Assembly: GCA_021798635.1 (NCBI GenBank)
Contig: JAJZGH010000092.1
Coordinates: forward strand, 1 to 16,900
Direction of reading: 5' to 3'
From: Planctomycetota bacterium
Lineage (GTDB): Bacteria; Planctomycetota; Phycisphaerae; WQYP01
DNA length: 16,900 nt
The notes beneath the pieces are model-generated. The model saw nothing but the letters and a program-made list of their open reading frames with translations. It was not told where the DNA came from and made no database searches. The translations under genes were made by a program, and so were the position numbers. Shown in pieces: positions 1 through 9,802 of this stretch; the stretch's first letter is position 1, and each line of letters starts with the position of its first letter.

Positions 1-1
1 A

Positions 2-21
2 ATCGTCCCTCCATGGACGAT
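2..21. terminator. Hairpin, possible end of an upstream transcript
   Basis: ATCGTCC at 2-8 pairs perfectly with GGACGAT at 15-21 around a 6-nt loop. There is no T-run after it, so a Rho-independent terminator is only possible, not shown. The gene it might terminate lies outside the window. Confidence 0.25.
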
Positions 22-33
22 AACAGACATGAG

Positions 34-92
34 AAGGGCCTCCTTGCACAAAAGTTCTAATCACAAAACTTTTATCGGCAATCGGGGCCCTT
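34..92. other. Nested inverted repeats (possible structured RNA)
   Basis: Three concentric complementary pairs are visible: AAGGGCC 34-40 with GGCCCTT 86-92, TTGC 44-47 with GCAA 78-81, and AAAAGTT 50-56 with AACTTTT 67-73. Together they would fold into one long imperfect hairpin. It could be part of a small RNA, a terminator or a repeat element. Nothing recognisable assigns it to a known family. Confidence 0.3.
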
Positions 93-129
93 TCTTTCCG
101 CTATTTCTCCTTAAGTAAACCGTATTGGA

Positions 130-181
130 GTTAGGAGTTAGAAGTTAGGAGCTAGAATGTTTTGGAATCGCTGGCGCTGCT
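130..181. repeat. GTTAGRA heptamer block with dispersed-repeat flank
   Basis: Four successive 7-nt units (GTTAGGA, GTTAGAA, GTTAGGA, GCTAGAA) fill 130-157. They are followed by a non-repetitive flank, and 133-181 recurs almost identically at 8168-8215. In the last 38 nt (144-181 against 8179-8215) I count one mismatch and one indel. An inverted copy of the heptamer part lies at 8256-8274. This is therefore a dispersed repeat, not a local slippage product. Confidence 0.8.
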
Positions 182-189
182 GAGGGCGA

Positions 190-238
190 GATGCAAGATG
201 CCGGATGCTTACTTCCAGATTCCAGATCCCAGGTTCCC
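190..238. repeat. Phase-locked 7-nt periodic block with changing words
   Basis: Seven consecutive heptamers can be read without a phase break: GATGCAA, GATGCCG, GATGCTT, ACTTCCA, GATTCCA, GATCCCA, GGTTCCC. The sequence word drifts but the 7-nt register holds, and the block starts 9 nt after the dispersed repeat that ends at 181. No function is recognised. Confidence 0.6.
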
Positions 239-413
239 TTCGGAGATGATCGATATTCTGCCTTTTTGACAACTGGAGGATTGAAACGTTCGGGCGCCCC
301 CTGCCAGCACGGCAGAAAACGGGGTGGAAATGTCCCGGTCAATACTCGGTGGAAAATGCTTAAGTTGTTGTAGTAAATGGGTTTATGACTTTATCATCCA
401 CCCAGACGCGGTG

Positions 414-423
414 CTGGCATAGA

Positions 424-431
<8 letters not shown>
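414..431 (+). promoter_or_regulatory. Candidate sigma-54 (RpoN) promoter for groEL1
   Basis: The sequence CTGGCATAGAAGTTGCAT matches the RpoN consensus TGGCAC-N5-TTGC. The GG at 416-417 and the GC at 428-429 are separated by exactly 10 nt, the diagnostic -24/-12 spacing. Transcription would begin near 441, leaving a leader of about 115 nt before the groEL1 ATG at 556. No enhancer-binding-protein site was identified, so activation by a bEBP remains unsupported. Confidence 0.45.
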
Positions 432-2256
<1,825 letters not shown>

Positions 2257-2347
2257 TCCGGGTGTGTGGCCCGGATGCGGCAAGTTCTGGAATAATGCGG
2301 CGTTAAGCCGCGGTAGATATATAACCAACGAACAGGAGAAAACGAAC

Positions 2348-2638
2348 ATGAAGCTTAGTCCTTTGGATGATCGGCTTGTCATTAAACCCGCGGAAGCGGA
2401 AACCAAAACAGCCACCGGCATTGTCTTGCCCGAAACGGCTAAAGAAAAGCCCACACGCGGTAAGGTGCTCCACACCGGACCGGGGCGCATGCTCGACAGC
2501 GGCGCGCGTGCCAAGATGTGTGTGAAAGTTGGCGATGAAGTGTACTACGGCAAGTACGCCGGCACGGAAATCAAAATCAATGACGAAGCGTTCGTGATTG
2601 TCCGCGAAAGCGACCTGCTGGGCGTTGTTGAGAAATAA
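2348..2638 (+). CDS. groES: Co-chaperonin GroES
   Basis: A 96-aa heptameric lid that caps GroEL rings. The sequence has the family pattern: PLDDRLVIKP at the N-terminus, the mobile loop around residues 17-32 (ETKTATGIVLPETA, the GroEL-binding segment), and the C-terminal strand DEAFVIVRESDLLGVVE. The reading frame is open from a GTG at 2264, but ATG 2348 is chosen because AGGAG (2334-2338) lies 9 nt upstream and the protein then begins as the family does. It is the only GroES here and sits between two GroEL genes, 91 nt after the first and 95 nt before the second, so both may share it. Confidence 0.97.
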   Translation: MKLSPLDDRLVIKPAEAETKTATGIVLPETAKEKPTRGKVLHTGPGRMLDSGARAKMCVKVGDEVYYGKYAGTEIKINDEAFVIVRESDLLGVVEK

Positions 2639-2733
2639 TGTAACGGGTGTGCATCAGGCCGGGCAGCCAACCTAAGCTCGGCGGATGCGAGCGTTGAATA
2701 TACAGAAGTAAAATTTACTAGAGGTGCATAACC

Positions 2734-4347
2734 ATGGCAGCTAAACAATTAATGTTCGATCAGGCGGCGCGTCAGAAAGTTCAAGAAGGCCTTTCCAAAC
2801 TCGCCCGTGCCGTAAAAGTCACGCTCGGGCCTTCCGGCCGTAATGTAGTGATTTCCAAAAGCTGGGGCTCGCCCCAGGTGACGCGTGACGGTGTCACGGT
2901 GGCCAAGGAAGTTGAACTTCCGGAACCCTTTGAAAATATGGGTGCCAAGCTGGTCAACGAAGTGGCCAATAAAACCAATGATATTGCCGGTGACGGTACC
3001 ACCACCGCTACCGTGCTGGCGGAAGCCATTTACTCTGCCGGCCTGCGGCATGTCACCACGGGGATGAATCCTGTGGTCGTCAAGCGCGGGATCGATAAAG
3101 CCGTGGAAGCTGCGACGGAAGCCATTAAAGCCTCCTCACGTAAAGTAAGCGGCAAGGACGATCTGCGCAAGGTTGCGACCATCTCAGCCAATTCGGACGT
3201 GGCAATCGGGAATCTGATTGCCGATGCTCTGGATCGCGTGGGTAAAGACGGTGTGGTGACCATTGAAGAAGGCAAAAGCACGGAAACCACCATGGACGTG
3301 GTAGAAGGTATGGCCTTTGATAAAGGGTATTTATCCCCTTATTTTATGACCAACCCCGGCACGCTGGAATGTGTTCTGGAAGACGCCTACATTGTGCTGT
3401 TTGAAAAGAAAATCAGCACCATCAGCGAAATTCTGCCACTGTTGAACAAGATTGTCACCGCCGCCAAGCCTCTGCTGATTATCGCAGAAGATGTGGAAGC
3501 CGAGGCGCTGGCGACTCTGGTGGTCAACCGTCTGCGAAGCATTTTGCAGGTCTGTGCGGTGAAAGCACCGGGCTTCGGCGATCGCCGCAAGGCCATTATG
3601 GGTGATCTGGCGGTGGTCACCGGCGGCAAATTTATCAGCGAAGATCTGGGTGCCAAACTCGATTCTCTGGAATTATCCGATCTGGGCCGAGCCAAACGCG
3701 TTGTGATTGATAAAGACAACACGACGATTATCGAAGGTGCCGGCAAGAAAAAAGATATTGAATCACGGGTGGCGCAAATTCGTTTGCAGATTGAAAAAAC
3801 CACCAGCGATTATGACCGCGAAAAACTCCAGGAACGCCTGGCCAAGCTCACCGGCGGTGTGGCGGTGCTGCGTGTCGGCGGAGCCACTGAAACGGCCATG
3901 AAGGAAGCCAAATTCCGCGTGGAAGACGCCCTTCATGCCACACGAGCGGCAGCCGAAGAAGGCATCGTGGCCGGCGGCGGTGTGGCGTTCCTCCGGGCGA
4001 TGGCCGCTGTGGAAGCTGCGAAGTCCAAAGCACGCGGTGATGAAAAAGTCGGCTTTGATATTATCCTATCCGCGTTGCGGGCACCGACGATTCAGATTTG
4101 CCAGAATGCCGGCGAGGACGGCACGGTGGTCGTGGACGGCATTCTTGAAAAAGAAGGTTCCTACGGCTACAACGCCGCTTCGGGTGAATATGGCGACATG
4201 TTCAAACTCGGCATTGTGGACCCGGCCAAGGTGGCGCGCACCGCGTTGCAAAATGCGGCATCCGTTGCCGGGCTTTTGCTGACCACCGACGTACTGGTCA
4301 CAGAAGTTAAGGATGAAAAGGAAACCATCGCCGGATCTGTGCGATAA
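2734..4347 (+). CDS. groEL: Chaperonin GroEL, copy 2 (no GGM tail)
   Basis: A second full-length GroEL subunit of 537 aa. ATG 2734 follows GAGGTG (2721-2726) at 7-nt spacing. The nucleotide pocket is canonical throughout: TLGP (30-33), Asp52, DGTTT (87-91), Asp398, GGG (414-416), NAA (480-482) and Asp497 in GIVDPAKV. The apical hydrophobic site has the usual GYLSPYF at 198-204. The protein ends in a charged stretch, [12 protein letters not shown], with no Gly-Gly-Met tail. Numbering stays nearly collinear with E. coli GroEL. Copy 1 has the tail but an altered pocket; this copy shows the reverse. It is followed by a hairpin (4410-4438) and then dnaJ. Confidence 0.96.
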   Translation: MAAKQLMFDQAARQKVQEGLSKLARAVKVTLGPSGRNVVISKSWGSPQVTRDGVTVAKEVELPEPFENMGAKLVNEVANKTNDIAGDGTTTATVLAEAIYSAGLRHVTTGMNPVVVKRGIDKAVEAATEAIKASSRKVSGKDDLRKVATISANSDVAIGNLIADALDRVGKDGVVTIEEGKSTETTMDVVEGMAFDKGYLSPYFMTNPGTLECVLEDAYIVLFEKKISTISEILPLLNKIVTAAKPLLIIAEDVEAEALATLVVNRLRSILQVCAVKAPGFGDRRKAIMGDLAVVTGGKFISEDLGAKLDSLELSDLGRAKRVVIDKDNTTIIEGAGKKKDIESRVAQIRLQIEKTTSDYDREKLQERLAKLTGGVAVLRVGGATETAMKEAKFRVEDALHATRAAAEEGIVAGGGVAFLRAMAAVEAAKSKARGDEKVGFDIILSALRAPTIQICQNAGEDGTVVVDGILEKEGSYGYNAASGEYGDMFKLGIVDPAKVARTALQNAASVAGLLLTTDVLVTEVKDEKETIAGSVR

Positions 4348-4382
4348 GCTTTCCTGTGCGTAGTAAGCCGCGACAGTAGCGG

Positions 4383-4388
4383 TATAAT
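4383..4388 (+). promoter_or_regulatory. Candidate -10 box upstream of dnaJ
   Basis: A perfect TATAAT lies in the 124-nt gap between groEL2 and dnaJ, but no good -35 hexamer is found 16-18 nt upstream. The ten bases GGTATAATCG (4381-4390) recur exactly upstream of pilT at 11541-11550, which makes a promoter element a little more credible than chance. Confidence 0.3.
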
Positions 4389-4409
4389 CGCATACTATAA
4401 AAACATCGG

Positions 4410-4438
4410 AGCCCAGAGATCGCCATGGTCTCTGGGCT
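4410..4438 (+). terminator. Strong hairpin between groEL2 and dnaJ
   Basis: A perfect 10-bp stem (AGCCCAGAGA 4410-4419 with TCTCTGGGCT 4429-4438) closes a 9-nt loop that can be tightened by two further pairs. The following bases, TCAGTTTG, are only weakly T-rich. It could be a terminator or attenuator that lowers readthrough from groEL2 into dnaJ, an mRNA-processing or stability element, or part of the dnaJ leader, since it ends 33 nt before the dnaJ ATG. Confidence 0.5.
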
Positions 4439-4471
4439 TCAGTTTGTAAAGCCCGGAGCGAAGTCCATACA

Positions 4472-5635
4472 ATGGCCACAAAACGTGATTACTATGAAAT
4501 TCTGGAACTGCAGCGCACAGCGTCCGTCGAAGAAGTCAAGAAAGCCTACCGCAAGGCCGCTTTGAAATTTCATCCGGATAAAAATCCGGGAGATAAAGCA
4601 GCGGAAGTCCGCTTCAAGGAATGCTCCGAAGCTTACGAAGTGCTGTCCGATTCTGAAAAACGCTCACGTTATGATCAGTACGGCCATGATGGTCTGCGCG
4701 GCTCGGCGGTGCATGATTATCAGAACATGCAGTATGACGATATTTTCTCCATGTTCAATGATATATTCAGCGGCGGAGGGGGCGGAAGGGCCTCCCAGGG
4801 TCGGCGGCCCAATCGGGGCTTTGATCTTGAAACGCTGACGGAAATTACCCTTCAGGATGTGGCCCGCGGGTGTGAACGTGAAGTGGAATTTACCCGTCAG
4901 GATTTGTGCAAAACCTGTGAAGGCTCCGGTGCCAAGCCGGGGACCAAACGTAAAATCTGTTCCACCTGCGGAGGGCGGGGGCAAGTGGTGCAGCGTGGCT
5001 TTGGCGGCATGTTTCAGATGGTGGGCACTTGCCCGGCATGTATGGGCCAGGGTTCCACGGTGGATAAGCCATGCCCGGATTGTGACGGCAGCGGGCGGTC
5101 TCCGCTGAATCGAAAGATCGTGGTAAAAATTCCCGCGGGCATACATGATGGCCAGGCCGTGCGTGTGCGGGGTGAGGGTGAACCGGGGGAGGGTGGAAAC
5201 AATCGCGGTGATCTGCATGTGTATGTGAAGGTCAGGGAACATCCCTTTTTCCAACGACAGGATGATCATCTACTGATGGAAGTGCCCATCAGCATGGCGC
5301 AGGCGGCCTTGGGGGCCGATGTGGAAATTCCCACGCTGTTCGGGAAATCATCACTGCATGTGGCCCCCGGTACGCAGCCGGGGCAGGTGCTGAAGGTCAA
5401 AGGCCTGGGCCTGCCGGATCTGCGTGGCGGCCGCACCGGCGATCTCGTGGCGGCGATCACCGTGGAAGTGCCACGAAAATTAAATAAAAAACAGGAGCAG
5501 TTGCTGCGCGAGTTTGCCGCCACGGAAGAACGTGATGTCCTGCCCGCGCAGACGAGCTTTTTTGATAAACTAAAAGATTATCTGGTAGGTACGCAGGAAC
5601 CCAGCGAGAGTCCAACAGAAAAAAATAATTCCTGA
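4472..5635 (+). CDS. dnaJ: Chaperone DnaJ (Hsp40, type I)
   Basis: DnaJ delivers unfolded substrates to DnaK and stimulates its ATPase. The 387-aa protein has all type I parts in order: a J domain (about 5-70) with the HPD triad at 34-36, a Gly-rich linker (about 100-117, [12 protein letters not shown]), a zinc-finger domain with four CxxCxGxG repeats between residues 146 and 208 ([32 protein letters not shown]), and the C-terminal substrate-binding beta domains. ATG 4472 has GGAG (4455-4458) 13 nt upstream, a rather long spacing. grpE starts 36 nt downstream, so the two are probably co-transcribed. dnaK, the partner gene often beside dnaJ, is absent from this window. Confidence 0.97.
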   Translation: MATKRDYYEILELQRTASVEEVKKAYRKAALKFHPDKNPGDKAAEVRFKECSEAYEVLSDSEKRSRYDQYGHDGLRGSAVHDYQNMQYDDIFSMFNDIFSGGGGGRASQGRRPNRGFDLETLTEITLQDVARGCEREVEFTRQDLCKTCEGSGAKPGTKRKICSTCGGRGQVVQRGFGGMFQMVGTCPACMGQGSTVDKPCPDCDGSGRSPLNRKIVVKIPAGIHDGQAVRVRGEGEPGEGGNNRGDLHVYVKVREHPFFQRQDDHLLMEVPISMAQAALGADVEIPTLFGKSSLHVAPGTQPGQVLKVKGLGLPDLRGGRTGDLVAAITVEVPRKLNKKQEQLLREFAATEERDVLPAQTSFFDKLKDYLVGTQEPSESPTEKNNS

Positions 5636-5671
5636 TAAACATCGGCACGTATATAATTCAGAGGTGAACGC

Positions 5672-6226
5672 ATGGCCCATAAACGTCAACATCCCGAACC
5701 AGACCCGACTGATGAAACTTCGTCGGCCAATCCAGAGCAGCAATCCGGAACCGACGAGGAGTCGCGCCAGAACGAAGCTCTGACCGGTGCAATTGCGGAA
5801 GCCAACGATTTACGCGAACGGCTTTTGCGGTGGCAGGCGGATTTTGAAAATCTGCGAAGGCGCAGCAGCGGCGAGATTCTCGAAACCCGCCGCAATGCGG
5901 AAGGAGCCTTTGCCAAAGACCTTCTTGAGGTGCTGGATCATTTTGAAACCGCCTTGGCGGTGGATCCGACCAAGATGGATGCCTCTACGCTGTTACAGGG
6001 CGTTCGGATTACCTACGACGAACTGAAAAAAGTACTCCAGCGGCGCGGCATTGAAAGCTTTGACCCCACCGGTCAGACGTTTGATCCAAATTTGCATGAG
6101 GCCATCGCGCGGGAAGTCAACGCCGAGGTGGAACCCATGACCATCGTGCAGAGTTTCCAGCGCGGCTACATGATGGGCGACAAAATTCTGCGGCCCGCAA
6201 AAGTAAAAGTCAGTACGAAGGATTAA
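5672..6226 (+). CDS. grpE: Nucleotide exchange factor GrpE
   Basis: GrpE releases ADP from DnaK and so resets the Hsp70 cycle. The 184-aa sequence has an acidic, Gln/Glu-rich disordered N-terminus (1-40), a long helix (about 41-90) with the family pattern LLRWQADFENLRRR, and a C-terminal beta domain with TFDPNLHEAI and the family ending (MTIVQSFQRGYMMGDKILRPAKVKVS). ATG 5672 follows GAGGTG (5661-5666) at 5-nt spacing. A TATAAT at 5652-5657 lies in the short gap after dnaJ, but with no matching -35 box I treat it as chance. Confidence 0.95.
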   Translation: MAHKRQHPEPDPTDETSSANPEQQSGTDEESRQNEALTGAIAEANDLRERLLRWQADFENLRRRSSGEILETRRNAEGAFAKDLLEVLDHFETALAVDPTKMDASTLLQGVRITYDELKKVLQRRGIESFDPTGQTFDPNLHEAIAREVNAEVEPMTIVQSFQRGYMMGDKILRPAKVKVSTKD

Positions 6227-6318
6227 CATTTTCGTAACGGAATTTTCCGGCGCACCGTTGGAGGGGAGCCGTCGGGTAAATCCTTCGCAGCTGCGCTGGA
6301 ATTCTTGGAGACAAAGTT

Positions 6319-6729
6319 ATGCCAACGTATGAATATCGCTGTGAAAAATGCGGTCATGAGTTTGAAGAATTTCAATCTATCACGGCCAAGCCGATAAAAA
6401 AATGCCCGAAGTGCGGTAAGCTGTCAGTGAAGCGGCTGATCTCAGCGGGGGTGGGAATTATATTCCGCGGCAGTGGCTTTTATGAAACGGATTATCGCTC
6501 GGATCAATATAAGCAGGCGGCAAAAAAAGAATCGGAAGCCGGCAAACCCGAAACCGCCGCCGCGGATGCGAAAGTTGACGGCAAAGCCGGCGCAAAATCG
6601 GACGCTAAGCGCGAGGCTAAGTCCGCTGAAAAAACCGAATCGAAATCGCCTGCCGCCACCGCCAGTGCGCCGGCCGTGGAAAAAAAAGCCGCACCGGCCC
6701 CCAAGGCGTCAAAATCAGCGAAAAAATAG
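6319..6729 (+). CDS. FmdB-type zinc-ribbon protein
   Basis: A 136-aa protein of the FmdB/CxxC-zinc-ribbon family of small putative regulatory proteins (precise role unknown). The first 55 or so residues are the family domain: MPTYEYRCEKCGHEFE, then KKCPKCGK, giving two CxxC pairs at residues 8-11 and 29-32 that would bind one zinc, and the family end ISAGVGIIFRGSGFYETDYR. The rest (about 65-136) is an Ala/Lys/Glu-rich, probably disordered basic tail, longer than in minimal members. ATG 6319 has GGAG (6307-6310) 8 nt upstream. The 92-nt gap after grpE shows no terminator, so it may be read from the chaperone cluster. Confidence 0.85.
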   Translation: MPTYEYRCEKCGHEFEEFQSITAKPIKKCPKCGKLSVKRLISAGVGIIFRGSGFYETDYRSDQYKQAAKKESEAGKPETAAADAKVDGKAGAKSDAKREAKSAEKTESKSPAATASAPAVEKKAAPAPKASKSAKK

Positions 6730-6768
6730 CGGATATGCGATGAGGCCTCCGCAGGGGACACTTGCCAA

Positions 6769-6987
6769 ATGACTGATTCACAACATCCTCTTCCGCAACG
6801 CGTGTGCCCGATATGCAAAGCGCCCACGGATTTAAACAGCGAGGCGTTTCCCTTTTGCAGTCCGCGCTGCCGGCTCATTGATTTGAATCAGTGGATGGAA
6901 GGGCGCTACTCGGTTACGCGGCCTCTGGACCCGCAGGATATTGATGAAGGCCAAACCGGCGGCCATGAAGCGGACAAGCGCCCGTGA
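6769..6987 (+). CDS. yacG: DNA gyrase inhibitor YacG-like zinc protein
   Basis: A 72-aa single-zinc-finger protein. In E. coli YacG binds GyrB and inhibits gyrase. The signature is visible: CPIC at 13-16, then FCSPRCRLIDLNQWMEGRYSV, supplying the third and fourth cysteines (C-x3-C) and the conserved R-LIDL-W stretch. The C-terminus is short and charged. ATG 6769 is preceded by AGGGG (6753-6757). It begins 39 nt after the FmdB-type gene and ends 83 nt before purM. Confidence in family is high; that it inhibits gyrase in this organism is inferred from the family. Confidence 0.9.
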   Translation: MTDSQHPLPQRVCPICKAPTDLNSEAFPFCSPRCRLIDLNQWMEGRYSVTRPLDPQDIDEGQTGGHEADKRP

Positions 6988-7070
6988 TAAATTACCGGGC
7001 ACCGCGGCCTTCGGGAACCTGTCCTGTTCACGCTCGCTATCGGATTTAACTTAAGGTAGACTTTCGCACC

Positions 7071-8153
7071 ATGAAACCGGAAAAAAATAAATCGCTGACG
7101 TATAAACAAGCTGGCGTGGACATTGACGCCGGAGACGCCATGGTCGATCAGATCAAGCATCTCTGTGCGCGCACCTACGGCCCGCGGGTGCTGGGCAAGT
7201 GGGGGGCCTTCGCGGGGCTTTTTCGCCTGGATTTCAATGAAAAAATTTTCGCCCGCAATTATAAGGAACCGGTGCTCATCGCCTGCACCGATGGTGTGGG
7301 AACGAAAATTAAAGTCGCCGCGGAAATGAAAAAATACGACACCGTCGGCATTGATCTGGTGGCCATGAATGTCAACGACCTGATTGTGCAGGGTGGTGAG
7401 CCGCTGTTTTTTCTGGATTATCTTGCCGTTCACAAACTGGATCCGGCGGTGACCACACAAATGGTCAAAGGAATCTCCGACGGGTGCGTGGAATCCGGCG
7501 CGGCCTTGCTGGGGGGGGAAACCGCCGAAATGCCGGCGGTCTACGCGCCTGGTGAATTTGATATGGCGGGATTTGCAGTGGGCGTGGTGGAACGCAAAAA
7601 TATTCTTGATGGGTCCGCCGTAACGTTGGGAGACAGCGTGATCGGGCTGGCCAGCAGCGGCGTACATTCCAATGGTTATGCTCTGGTACGGCAGATATGC
7701 TTTGACAAGCTCGGTTTGACGGCCGATACATTTATTCCGGAATTCAACTGCACGCTGGGCGAAGAGCTTCTGCGGCCCACGCGAATTTACGTAAAATCGG
7801 TTCTGGGTGTGTTGCACAAATACAAACGCAGTCACGTGGTCAAAGCCATGAGCCATATCACCGGCGGCGGGCTGCCGGGAAATCTTCCGCGCGTTCTCCC
7901 GGACGGCATGGCGGTGAAAATTAAACGGGACGCCTGGACGGTACCGCCGATTTTCCAATACCTGCAAAAGCACGGGCCGGTGGATCTCGATGAGATGTTT
8001 AATGTTTTTAACATGGGCATTGGCTACGTGATCGTGGCGAGTCCCACATATACCCGCTCCATCATGACGCAGTTGCGGGCGCTGGGAGAACAACCGTGCT
8101 TTTTAGGTAAAATTAAAAAAGCGGTGAATGGATCGCAGTTGGAATGGGCGTGA
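7071..8153 (+). CDS. purM: Phosphoribosylformylglycinamidine cyclo-ligase (AIR synthetase)
   Basis: PurM closes the imidazole ring in de novo purine synthesis: FGAM plus ATP gives AIR, ADP and phosphate. The 360-aa protein has the PurM/AIRS fold markers: the N-terminal YKQAGVDIDAGD, the ATP/metal loop ACTDGVGTK (71-79), the conserved VAMNVNDLIVQGGEPLFFLDY (97-117), GGETAEMP, GLASSGVHSNGYALVR, and SHITGGGLPGNLPR followed by MFNVFNMGIG. Length is typical (about 345). ATG 7071 has AAGGT (7053-7057) at 13-nt spacing, a weak site. It is the last gene before a gene-less repeat element. Confidence 0.97.
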   Translation: MKPEKNKSLTYKQAGVDIDAGDAMVDQIKHLCARTYGPRVLGKWGAFAGLFRLDFNEKIFARNYKEPVLIACTDGVGTKIKVAAEMKKYDTVGIDLVAMNVNDLIVQGGEPLFFLDYLAVHKLDPAVTTQMVKGISDGCVESGAALLGGETAEMPAVYAPGEFDMAGFAVGVVERKNILDGSAVTLGDSVIGLASSGVHSNGYALVRQICFDKLGLTADTFIPEFNCTLGEELLRPTRIYVKSVLGVLHKYKRSHVVKAMSHITGGGLPGNLPRVLPDGMAVKIKRDAWTVPPIFQYLQKHGPVDLDEMFNVFNMGIGYVIVASPTYTRSIMTQLRALGEQPCFLGKIKKAVNGSQLEWA

Positions 8154-8167
8154 GTGGACGAGGATGC

Positions 8168-8289
8168 AGGAGTTAAGAGTTAGGAGCTAGAATGTTTTGG
8201 AAGCGCTGCGCTGCTATTTTCTTTGGCGGGCAAAATTATTCTCCTGTCCATCCGTCTTCTAACTTCTAACTCCTCGCCCCAGCGGGGGC
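8168..8289. mobile_element. Miniature inverted-repeat element between purM and rpsA
   Basis: The left part (8168-8215) is a near copy of 133-181, including three GTTAGRA-type heptamers at 8172-8192. The right arm (8256-8274) is an inverted copy of the same heptamer word; its reverse complement matches 133-151 at 18 of 19 positions. A GC hairpin (GCCCC 8276-8280 with GGGGC 8285-8289) directly follows the right arm. The interior has no open frame of note. Inverted ends, dispersal and lack of coding capacity suggest a MITE-like element, but no target-site duplication was identified and mobility is inferred. Confidence 0.5.
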
Positions 8290-8363
8290 TATCTCTGTGG
8301 CTGTGCCGATGGTAGAATAAAGTAATGTATCCGACGGTTTTTATTTACCTTTGAGGGTTGCTC

Positions 8364-9689
8364 ATGTCAGGCGAATTTAACAGCTCGGGTTCCGTATCTT
8401 CCGGAGCCTCTGGCGACGATATCAATCAGGCGGTTTCCGAAGCCATGGGCGGTTTGTCCATGGAAGAGCTGCTTAAATCTGTATCCCAACCTGCCGCTGC
8501 TGTGGAAGACAACCTTGATCCATCGCGTCCGATGCGGGGCGGGCGGCCGAAAGCTGGAGCCGAGGCGCCGGCCTCCGGCAGCCGGGATCGGCGTGGCCGC
8601 GTGATCGCCATTCGTGATCGAAGCATCTTTATTGATCTAGGCGGAAAATCTCAGGGCGTAGTTCCATTGGAACAATTCATGGAACATGACGAAGAACCGA
8701 TTATCGGCCAGGAATATGAATTCACCTTCACGGGATATGACACTCGCGAAGGGCTGGTGATGTTGTCGCGGCGCGGCGCGGTCAACCATGGTTCATGGGA
8801 CCAACTGCACGAAGGCGATGTCGTAGAAGGTGTGGTAGCCGCATCTAATAAGGGTGGTTTGGAAGTTACGATTAACAATATCCGCGCCTTTATGCCCGCG
8901 GGGCAGGTGGATATTCGATTTAATTCCGATCTCAACGCGCTGGTGGGGCAAAAAATAAAGTGTCAGATTATTGAAGTGAACCGTTCAGACCGCAAGCTGG
9001 TGGTAAGCCGCAGGGAAATTCTAGAACAGCAGGCAATCCTTGACCGGGCAAAAACCTGGAGCGAACTGGCGACGGGTCAGATTCGCGAAGGAGTTGTCAG
9101 CAGTGTCCAGGCGTATGGTGCCTTTGTGGATATCGGCGGAGTTGACGGGCTGCTGCATGTTTCGGCAATGAGCCATACCCGCGTGGCGGATCCCACGAAA
9201 ATTGTTAAACCCGGTGATCGGGTGCAGGTGATGGTTTTGGCGGTGGACCAGGAAAAACAGCGCGTCTCCCTGGGCCTTAAGCAGCTGCAGAAAGATCCCT
9301 GGACCAGTGCGGTAGAGGATTATCCGGTCGGCATGGTCACGGAATCCACGATCACGCGATTGATGGATTTCGGAGCCTTTGCGGAACTTTCACCCGGCGT
9401 TGAAGGGTTGATCCATATTTCAGAACTCGCTACGCACCGCGTGGCCCACACCGGGCAGGTGGTCAAGCCCGGTGAAAAAATTAAGGTGAAGGTTCTGGCC
9501 GTAGACCTGGAGAAAAAACGCATCAGCCTTTCCGCAGCGCAGGTCCAGCGAGAAGCCGCACAGCAGAACGCCGAACCCGGCAGTTCCGCCGGTAGCGATG
9601 CAAGTTCTTCCACCGCAACCTCATCGGCAGCGTCGGCCAAACCCGCGGGTAAGGCAGCAAAAAAAATCGTCCTGCGTGGCGGCCTGTGA
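8364..9689 (+). CDS. rpsA: 30S ribosomal protein S1-like, four S1 domains
   Basis: An RNA-binding protein of 441 aa that would help the 30S subunit capture mRNA. Four S1 (OB-fold) domains are recognisable at about 76-138, 149-217, 236-306 and 321-391; the third (GVVSSVQAYGAFVDIGGVDG) and fourth (TITRLMDFGAFAELSPGVEG) are the most canonical. This is shorter than the six-domain E. coli protein. The N-terminus (1-70) is Ser/Gly/Ala-rich, and the tail (about 400-441) is Ser/Ala-rich, ending in a basic KKIVLRGGL. ATG 8364 has GAGGG (8353-8357) at 6-nt spacing; an in-frame TTG at 8358 is rejected because the ribosome site would abut it. Other S1-repeat RNA-binding proteins are an alternative. Confidence 0.88.
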   Translation: MSGEFNSSGSVSSGASGDDINQAVSEAMGGLSMEELLKSVSQPAAAVEDNLDPSRPMRGGRPKAGAEAPASGSRDRRGRVIAIRDRSIFIDLGGKSQGVVPLEQFMEHDEEPIIGQEYEFTFTGYDTREGLVMLSRRGAVNHGSWDQLHEGDVVEGVVAASNKGGLEVTINNIRAFMPAGQVDIRFNSDLNALVGQKIKCQIIEVNRSDRKLVVSRREILEQQAILDRAKTWSELATGQIREGVVSSVQAYGAFVDIGGVDGLLHVSAMSHTRVADPTKIVKPGDRVQVMVLAVDQEKQRVSLGLKQLQKDPWTSAVEDYPVGMVTESTITRLMDFGAFAELSPGVEGLIHISELATHRVAHTGQVVKPGEKIKVKVLAVDLEKKRISLSAAQVQREAAQQNAEPGSSAGSDASSSTATSSAASAKPAGKAAKKIVLRGGL

Positions 9690-9742
9690 TGGGCTAAAGC
9701 GCATTGCCGGCTCCGAGTCGCAAAAAATATCCGCATTATTCC

Positions 9743-9770
9743 TTGACTCTAACGGCAATCAAACTACCAT
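9743..9770 (+). promoter_or_regulatory. Candidate sigma-70 promoter of the pilus motor genes
   Basis: TTGACT (9743-9748, 5 of 6) and TACCAT (9765-9770, 4 of 6) are separated by 16 nt in the AT-rich gap between rpsA and the first PilB/GspE gene. Transcription would start near 9777, with a leader of about 26 nt before the ATG at 9803. Confidence 0.4.
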
Positions 9771-9802
9771 ACACAGTGTCTTATATTTTTGGCAGGTGAT
9801 GC

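Noticed and set aside
266..271. Perfect TTGACA as a -35 box
   Set aside because: No acceptable -10 hexamer lies 16-18 nt downstream.
191..373. Small 60-codon gene before groEL1
   Set aside because: The frame begins inside a period-7 repeat block, has no ribosome-binding site and no family resemblance.
5652..5657. TATAAT before grpE as a promoter
   Set aside because: It lies in a 36-nt gap with no -35 match, and overlaps the approach to the ribosome site; dnaJ-grpE co-transcription is simpler.
6980..7000. Hairpin spanning the yacG stop codon
   Set aside because: Only a 5-bp stem with an 11-nt loop and no T-run; too weak to call a terminator.
6906..8093. 395-codon open frame on the minus strand
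   Set aside because: It lies opposite purM, and its translation has no recognisable domain; it is a by-product of the codon use of the real gene. Long minus-strand frames opposite groEL1 (739-1605) and the first ATPase (9836-10885) are rejected for the same reason.
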